A stretch of 5,820 nt of DNA from Burkholderiaceae bacterium (GTDB taxonomy: Bacteria > Pseudomonadota > Gammaproteobacteria > Burkholderiales > Burkholderiaceae): NCBI GenBank assembly GCA_030151165.1, contig JASLEM010000394.1:1-5820 (forward strand), written 5' to 3'. This document shows, one piece after another, positions 1 to 5,820 of this stretch. A program made the translations under genes and the position numbers. Under the pieces are notes generated by a model that was not told the DNA's origin, did no database searches, and was given only the letters and a program-made list of their open reading frames with translations. The first letter of the stretch is position 1, and each line of letters opens with the position of its first letter.

Positions 1-420
1 CACGAAGAAGCTCGTCGAGCTGATGGGCGGCACGATCGGCGTCCACAGCACGCCCGGCTCGGGCAGCACGTTCTGGGTCGACCTGCGCGCCGCCGCGCCG
101 CTGCAGGCCGAGATCGCCGCCACCGCGCCGCGCCTGCCCGCGCCGGTCGGCTCGGCCCCGGCCGCGCTCACGACCTCGACGATCCTGTGCGTCGACGACA
201 ACCGCGCCAACCTCGCGCTGCTGACCGAGGCGCTCTCGCTGCGCAGCGACTGCATCGTGTTGACCGCGACCGACGGCCAGGCCGGCGTCGACATGGCGCG
301 CAGCCACCGCCCCGATGTGATCCTGATGGACAACAACATGCCGGTGATGAGCGGCCGCGAGGCGATGCGCGTCCTGCGCGCCGACCCGCTCACCGCGAAC
401 ATCCCGGTCATCGCCGTCAG
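1..420 (+). repeat. Left arm of a ~92% identical inverted repeat (open to the left)
   Basis: Aligning base by base, position p on the plus strand matches the complement of position 926-p with no gaps from 1 to 420. I counted 33 mismatches in 420 (about 92% identity). The arm reaches the window edge, so the true repeat may be longer and could include the whole kinase gene. Mismatches are densest in 61-180 (17 of 33, the end of the ATPase domain and the linker) and sparse in 241-360 (4 of 120, receiver core). Confidence 0.92.
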
Positions 421-474
421 CGCCGCGGCGATGCCCAACGCAGTGTCGTCGGGCCTCGAGCTGGGCTACTTCCG

Positions 475-2415
<1,941 letters not shown>

Positions 2416-2418
2416 GAG

Positions 2419-2424
2419 CCTTTC
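2419..2424 (-). promoter_or_regulatory. Ribosome binding site supporting the kinase ATG start
   Basis: On the minus strand GAAAGG lies three bases before the ATG at 2413-2415. The purine run supports this start over the upstream GTG at 2494-2496, though the spacing is shorter than optimal. Confidence 0.5.
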
Positions 2425-2428
2425 GGGC

Positions 2429-2448
2429 GCAGGCGCGATGGCGCCTGC
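2429..2448 (-). promoter_or_regulatory. Perfect 8-bp hairpin in the leader of the kinase gene
   Basis: The plus strand reads GCAGGCGC, a four-base loop GATG, then GCGCCTGC, a perfect stem of seven G-C pairs and one A-T pair. It ends four bases upstream of the GAAAGG ribosome binding site of the kinase. In the mRNA it would be a stable leader stem next to the translation start and could affect initiation or stability. No U-run follows, so it is not an intrinsic terminator. In DNA this GC-rich a short stem can arise by chance, and the regulatory role is inference. Confidence 0.4.
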
Positions 2449-2649
2449 TGTCCAGTTCGAAAGGGCAGATCGCGTTCCCGAAAGCGCCCTCGACACCAGC
2501 CGTTACCCGGCCGTGTGCATTCGGTCACGCCAGAGCGCCGCTAACCGCCGACAGCGGCGTGCGACGCACCGGCCTGGCGCGCGCTTCGGCCCGCGGCATT
2601 GGCGGAACCTATCGATCCGGCGAGCGGCACGATGCACGCTGCCGCGCGG

Positions 2650-4275
2650 TCACTTCACGTTGACCCACCGTACGGCAATCGCGTCGTCGGGCGACATCAC
2701 GACGTGCACTTTCTTCTGCATCACCCAGCTCAGCTTGCGCCGATACAAGGGCACGTACGCGACATCGGCTTGCGCGATGTGCAAGGCCTCGTTGACGAGC
2801 GCGCGGCGCTTGGTGGCGTCGCTCTCGGCGCGCACCGCGTCGATCAGCGCGTCGAGCTTGCGGTTCGAGTAGCGGCCGGCGTTGAACGTGCCGCCGCCTT
2901 TCTCGTCCCAGGTGTGCAGCAGGCCGTTGAGGCTCTGCCACGCGTCCTCCGCGGTGGCGGTGAAGCCGAACTCCGCGAGGCTGACCTTGCCCTGCGTGAT
3001 CATCGGGAAGAACTGGGTACCCGGTGAGGTACGCAGCTTCGCGCGGATGCCGACCTGCGCGAGCATCGCGGCGATGGCCTGGCAGACGTGCTCGCGGAAG
3101 GCGACGTTGACGCAGTCCATCGTCACGTCGAACCCGTCCGGGTAGCCCGCCTCGGCGAGCAGCGCGCGCGCGCCGACGGGGTCGTAGCGCGGTCGCGACT
3201 CGAGCTCCGGCGAGCTGCCTTCGACGAGCGGCGGGATCAGCGCGCCGGTGGGCGTCGCGAGCCCGCGCAGCACCTTCGAGATGACGAGGTCGACGTTGAC
3301 GCCCTCGTAGACCGCGCGCCGCACGCGCAGGTCCTTGAACGGGTTGCGCGGCTTGCCGTCGGGGCCGGGGGCGACGCCGGGCAGCGCGTCGTGCTCCTGG
3401 TCGAAGGTCAGGTATTCGGTGGAGATGTCGCCGACCTCGGCCACCGTCAGCGCCGGATCCTGGCGCAGCGATTCGACGTCCTGGTACGGCGGATCGAGCA
3501 CGATGTCGACCTCGCCCGAACGCAGCGCGGCGAGCCGCGTGGCGTCCGCGCGCAGGGTGACGAACTGCACGTCGTCGACGTTGCCGTTGTCGGCCGCCTG
3601 CCGGTTCCACCACTGCGGGAACGCCTTCATCACGGTGCGGATGTCGGGCTCGTAGCGCTCGAGCCGGTAGGCACCGGTGCCGTTGGCGTTGCGGACGGCG
3701 AAGGTCTCCTGGCGCGCGTTGTAGTCCTGGGCGCGCTCGACGTGGTGGGCGATGCACCAGCTCCTGCTCATCATCGCGACGAGCACGAGCTTCTGCGGCA
3801 GCACGGCGTCGGGCTCGGCGAGCACGAAGTCGATCGTGAGCGGATCGACCTTGGTCACCGACTTCACGCCCTTCAGCACGAACTGGCGCTGCGACGGCGG
3901 CAGCAGCGCGCGCTGGATCGAGAAGACGGCGTCGTCGGCGGTGAACGCGCTGCCGTCGTGGAAGCGCACGCCGGGCCGCAGCTTGAAGCGCCACGTGGTC
4001 GGCGTGAGCTGGTGCCACTCGGTCGCGAGCACGGGGACGAGGTGGTAGTCCTCGTCGTGGCCGACGAGCGACTCGTAGATCGAGAACGCGATCTGCGTGT
4101 GGTACTTCAGCGCGAGGCTGTGCGGATCCATCGTCTGCGGATCGAACGCGGTGGCGACGCGCAGGCTGGCGGCCGGTGCCGCCGCGGACGCGGCCAGCAA
4201 CGCGGCGAAGACCGCGAACGCGAGCGACCGCGAGGCCCCGGCGGCGAGCGTTCGGATCGTGCGCGACAGGTTCAT
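2650..4275 (-). CDS. ABC transporter substrate-binding protein, family 5 (peptide/nickel type)
   Basis: This is a 541-residue exported solute-binding protein of the DppA/OppA-like SBP_bac_5 family, which captures oligopeptides, dipeptides, opines or similar solutes in the periplasm for an ABC importer. The N-terminus is a classical Sec signal: basic MNLSRTIRTL, then a hydrophobic Ala-rich stretch, with likely cleavage near residues 33-37 (AAAPAAS). There is no lipobox Cys, so the protein should be soluble. Family hallmarks are FDPQTMDPHS (~44-53), IYESLVGHDEDYHLVPVLA (~66-84), WRFKLRPGVRFHDG (~95-108) with FTADDAVFSI after it, and NPFKDLRVRRAVYEGVNVD in the second half. The C-terminus ends in a typical YVPLYRRKLSWV segment. 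The ATG at 4273-4275 is chosen because GGAGGG lies nine bases upstream and it starts the signal peptide; an ATG at 4339-4341 would bury the signal. No permease or ATPase gene is in the window, so the substrate cannot be assigned. The gene follows arginase by 90 bp, which makes a nitrogenous substrate plausible but unproven. Confidence 0.92.
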   Translation of the reverse strand: MNLSRTIRTLAAGASRSLAFAVFAALLAASAAAPAASLRVATAFDPQTMDPHSLALKYHTQIAFSIYESLVGHDEDYHLVPVLATEWHQLTPTTWRFKLRPGVRFHDGSAFTADDAVFSIQRALLPPSQRQFVLKGVKSVTKVDPLTIDFVLAEPDAVLPQKLVLVAMMSRSWCIAHHVERAQDYNARQETFAVRNANGTGAYRLERYEPDIRTVMKAFPQWWNRQAADNGNVDDVQFVTLRADATRLAALRSGEVDIVLDPPYQDVESLRQDPALTVAEVGDISTEYLTFDQEHDALPGVAPGPDGKPRNPFKDLRVRRAVYEGVNVDLVISKVLRGLATPTGALIPPLVEGSSPELESRPRYDPVGARALLAEAGYPDGFDVTMDCVNVAFREHVCQAIAAMLAQVGIRAKLRTSPGTQFFPMITQGKVSLAEFGFTATAEDAWQSLNGLLHTWDEKGGGTFNAGRYSNRKLDALIDAVRAESDATKRRALVNEALHIAQADVAYVPLYRRKLSWVMQKKVHVVMSPDDAIAVRWVNVK

Positions 4276-4284
4276 GCCAGGATG

Positions 4285-4290
4285 CCCTCC
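4285..4290 (-). promoter_or_regulatory. Ribosome binding site deciding the binding-protein start
   Basis: GGAGGG on the minus strand lies nine bases before the ATG at 4273-4275. It is the strongest Shine-Dalgarno match in the window and selects this start over the in-frame ATG 22 codons upstream. Confidence 0.75.
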
Positions 4291-4299
4291 GGCGAAAGC

Positions 4300-4338
4300 C
4301 CCGGGCTCCAGTATGCGCCATGAAGATACCGGCCCGGG
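4300..4338 (-). promoter_or_regulatory. Intercistronic imperfect hairpin between arginase and binding-protein genes
   Basis: In the minus-strand transcript CCCGGG plus CCGGTAT pairs with ATACTGG, a two-base bulge (AG), then CCCGGG. This gives 13 paired positions including one G-U pair, around an 11-base loop (4315-4325). The G-U pair would be an A-C mismatch on the opposite strand, so the fold suits the transcribed strand. It starts 27 bases after the arginase stop and ends nine bases before the GGAGGG of the next gene. There is no U-run, so it is unlikely to be a simple intrinsic terminator. A processing or stabilising stem, or a partial terminator that lowers downstream expression, is possible. 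The role is inferred. Confidence 0.45.
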
Positions 4339-4365
4339 CATCGCGCCGGCGCCGGATTTCGTGGC

Positions 4366-5277
4366 TTATTTGCGCATCAGGGTGCTCTTGCCGAAGAGGC
4401 TCTCGATCAGGTCGACGGCGAGCACCGCGGTCTGGTTGCGGACGTCGAGCGCCGGGTTCAGCTCCATCACGTCGAGCGACGCGAGGCGGCCGGTGTCGGC
4501 GATCATCTCCATGCACAGCTGCGCCTCGCGGTAGGTCGGGCCGCCGGGGATGACGGTACCGACGCCGGGGGCGATCTGCGGGTCGAGGAAGTCGACGTCG
4601 AAGCTGACGTGCAGGTGGGTGTTCTCGTCCATCGTCGCGAGCGCGAGCTCCATCGTGTGGCGCATGCCCATCTCGTCGATGTAGCGCATGTCGAACACCT
4701 CGAGGCCCATCTCGTGGACGAATTTCTTCTCGCCCGCGTCGACGCTGCGGATGCCGATCTGGCGGATCCACTTCGGGCTGATCGCGGGCACCTGGCCGCC
4801 GATCTCGATCAGCTCCTTCGGCCCGTGGCCGCACAGGCAGGCGACGGGCATGCCGTGGATGTTGCCGCTCGGCGTGAGCACGGCGGTGTTGAAGTCGGCG
4901 TGCGCGTCGAGCCACAGGATGCGCAGCTTCTTGCCGGTCTCGCGGCAATGGCGCGCGACGGCGCTGATCGAGCCGATGCCCAGGCAGTGGTCGCCCCCGA
5001 GCAGGATCGGCAGGTGGCCGAGGCCCAGCTCGGCGTGCACCGCGTCGTGCACCGCGTTGTTCCACGCGGCCACCTCGTGCAGGTGGCGGAAGCCGTCGGT
5101 CGGCGGCAGCCACGGGTTGGACGGGCCGACGAGGTTGCCGCGGTCGAAGACCTCGATGCCGTGGGCCTCGAGCGTCGGCTGGATCTGCGCGACGCGCATC
5201 GCTTCGGGGCCCATGCTCGCGCCGCGGGCGCCTGCACCGATGTCGGTCGGTGCGCCGATGAGGGAAACTTTGGTCAT
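4366..5277 (-). CDS. rocF: Arginase
   Basis: This is a 303-residue cytoplasmic enzyme hydrolysing L-arginine to L-ornithine and urea with a binuclear manganese centre (EC 3.5.3.1), the first step of arginase-type arginine catabolism. All ureohydrolase metal motifs are visible: GGDH (His97), DAHAD (Asp124, His126, Asp128) and SFDVDFLDP (Asp227, Asp229). The catalytic-site His141 in SGNIHGMP and Glu272 in MELNP are also present. GNIHGMP, the N-terminal GAPTDIGAGARGASMGPEAMR and the APGVGTVIPGGPTYRE segment point to arginase rather than agmatinase or formimidoylglutamase. Length is normal for the family. One small variation is GGDHCLGIGS, with Cys where Ser is usual. The ATG at 5275-5277 starts directly at the first beta strand; the upstream ribosome binding site is weak. 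It follows the LOG-family gene by 78 bp and precedes the binding-protein gene by 90 bp, all co-directional. No ornithine-processing gene or LysR-type regulator is in the window. Confidence 0.95.
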   Translation of the reverse strand: MTKVSLIGAPTDIGAGARGASMGPEAMRVAQIQPTLEAHGIEVFDRGNLVGPSNPWLPPTDGFRHLHEVAAWNNAVHDAVHAELGLGHLPILLGGDHCLGIGSISAVARHCRETGKKLRILWLDAHADFNTAVLTPSGNIHGMPVACLCGHGPKELIEIGGQVPAISPKWIRQIGIRSVDAGEKKFVHEMGLEVFDMRYIDEMGMRHTMELALATMDENTHLHVSFDVDFLDPQIAPGVGTVIPGGPTYREAQLCMEMIADTGRLASLDVMELNPALDVRNQTAVLAVDLIESLFGKSTLMRK

Positions 5278-5355
5278 GGCGTGATTGTCCGTGGTGATGG
5301 GGCGCGAATCATTCGGCGAATGGGCGCGGTGGCGGTCGTTTGCTCGGCGCGGCCG
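5278..5355. other. Short intergenic spacer upstream of arginase
   Basis: These 78 bp lie between the LOG-family stop and the arginase ATG. They contain a small inverted repeat, CATTC-GGC-GAATG (5310-5322), overlapping GAATCATTC (5306-5314). It could be an operator half-site arrangement, but it does not match the spacing of an ArgR box (GAAT, four bases, ATTC) and the stem is too short for a terminator. I see no clear promoter. Confidence 0.35.
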
Positions 5356-5820
5356 TCACGCGCCGACCATCGCGTCCACCGCGACGTCGACCGCGCCCTC
5401 GAAGCCCTCGGCCTCGCGCAGCGCGGCCCACCCTTCCTCGGCGGTCTCGACGAACTTGAACAGGTGGACGTCGTCGGGGCTGATCATGCCGGTCTCGATC
5501 AGCAGGTCGAAGTCGATCAGGCGGCGCCAGAAGTCGCCGCCGAACAGCAGGATCGGGCGGCGGCGCGACTTGCCGGTCTGGATGAGCGTCATCACCTCGA
5601 AGAGCTCGTCCAGCGTGCCGAAGCCGCCGGGGAAGCACGCGAGCGCGACGGCGCGCATCAGGAAGTGCATCTTGCGCATCGCGAAGTAGTGGAACTGGAA
5701 GCACAGCTCCGGCGTGATGTACGGGTTGGGCTGCTGCTCGTGCGGCAGCACGATGTTCAGGCCGATGCTCTTGCCGCCCGACTCGAACGCGCCGCGGTTG
5801 CCGGCCTCCATGATGCCGGG
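5356..5820 (-). CDS. LOG-family protein (Rossmann-fold, lysine-decarboxylase-like motif), N-terminus beyond the window
   Basis: 154 residues are visible, beginning in the conserved GxGIMEAxNRGA segment (here PGIMEAGNRGAFE). The start and the first Rossmann strands lie right of base 5820. The second family signature, PGGFGTLDELFE, is intact (Pro codon 5629-5631), and the conserved MRKMHF basic segment precedes it. These are the motifs of LOG proteins, which in characterised members cleave cytokinin riboside 5'-monophosphates or related nucleoside monophosphates to free base and ribose 5-phosphate. Older annotations call them lysine decarboxylases wrongly. Internal Met codons, such as the one at 5809-5811, fall inside the motif and are not the real start. 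The protein should be cytoplasmic. The physiological substrate in a non-plant-associated bacterium is uncertain, and adjacency to arginase gives no firm functional link. Confidence 0.88.
   Translation of the reverse strand, partial: PGIMEAGNRGAFESGGKSIGLNIVLPHEQQPNPYITPELCFQFHYFAMRKMHFLMRAVALACFPGGFGTLDELFEVMTLIQTGKSRRRPILLFGGDFWRRLIDFDLLIETGMISPDDVHLFKFVETAEEGWAALREAEGFEGAVDVAVDAMVGA

Larger units (their letters stand above)
2416..2649. other. Intergenic region between binding-protein gene and kinase gene
   Basis: These 234 bp separate the stop of the substrate-binding protein from the kinase start, both on the minus strand. It is the widest gap in the minus-strand series, so a separate kinase promoter may lie here. 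I see no convincing -35/-10 pair, as expected in such GC-rich DNA. It contains the leader hairpin at 2429-2448 and a 7-bp inverted repeat with a 10-base loop at 2536-2559 (CGCCGCT / AGCGGCG) without a following T-run. I find no small ORF worth calling. Confidence 0.6.

Noticed and set aside
2536..2559. Inverted repeat CGCCGCT / AGCGGCG as a terminator after the binding-protein gene
   Set aside because: The stem is only 7 bp with a 10-base loop and no T-run follows on the minus strand. A chance repeat is likely at this GC content.
3088..4323. Plus-strand open frame of 411 codons opposite the binding-protein gene
   Set aside because: Composition (Arg, Val, Asp, Leu repeats of antisense codons) and full overlap with a clear SBP family-5 gene mark it as a shadow.
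4346..4355. Perfect 10-bp palindrome CCGGCGCCGG as a possible operator
   Set aside because: It has no spacer or flanking symmetry and is composed only of G and C, so it is expected by chance in this background.
2609..5113. Minus-strand open frame of 834 codons spanning arginase and the binding protein
   Set aside because: It is a frame-shifted reading of two well-recognised genes, with Arg-Ala-Pro-dominated composition and no domain of its own.
5306..5322. Possible ArgR box upstream of arginase (GAATCATTC / CATTCGGCGAATG)
   Set aside because: Half-site spacing and orientation do not match the GAAT-N4-ATTC arrangement of known ARG boxes, and only one small repeat is present.

Overview
This is a GC-rich window (my impression, about 70%) with dense, strongly biased coding. 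It looks like a proteobacterium, most plausibly Burkholderiales. That is an inference from the CHASE8-type hybrid kinase, the proteobacterial-looking arginase and the codon bias; no rRNA or other marker is present to settle it.

Layout. Four genes lie on the minus strand. Read in the direction of transcription (right to left) they are: a LOG-family Rossmann-fold nucleotide-processing protein (5356-5820, its N-terminus beyond the right edge); a complete arginase with all metal ligands (4366-5277); a secreted family-5 (peptide/nickel-type) ABC substrate-binding protein without its transporter (2650-4275); and a membrane hybrid sensor histidine kinase (CHASE8-HAMP-HisKA-HATPase-receiver, 475-2415) whose receiver is broken off. 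The spacers are 78, 90 and 234 bp. The first three genes could be one transcript. The kinase may have its own leader. Arginase plus a peptide-type binding protein fits nitrogen scavenging from arginine or peptides, but that link is inferred from adjacency.

The left 510 bp are the notable part. They hold the C-terminal end of a second, very similar hybrid kinase on the plus strand, running head-on into the minus-strand kinase. Positions 1-420 align without gaps to the reverse complement of 506-925 (position p pairs with 926-p). I count 33 mismatches, about 92% identity. The 85 bp between the arms (421-505) are the continuation of the plus-strand receiver only. Both genes therefore lack their native 3' ends, and both reading frames run into each other's antisense: 10 foreign residues then a stop on the minus strand, and an open frame to 1798 on the plus strand. 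The 33 differences fall in 18 synonymous and 10 amino-acid-changing codons, so the two copies diverged as working protein genes before being joined. This is either a real inverted paralogue pair with an asymmetric central deletion or a chimeric assembly or amplification join of two paralogues. The sequence alone cannot decide.

Smaller items are a strong imperfect hairpin between arginase and the binding protein, and a perfect 8-bp hairpin just upstream of the kinase ribosome binding site. I found no tRNA, rRNA, CRISPR, insertion sequence or convincing intrinsic terminator.
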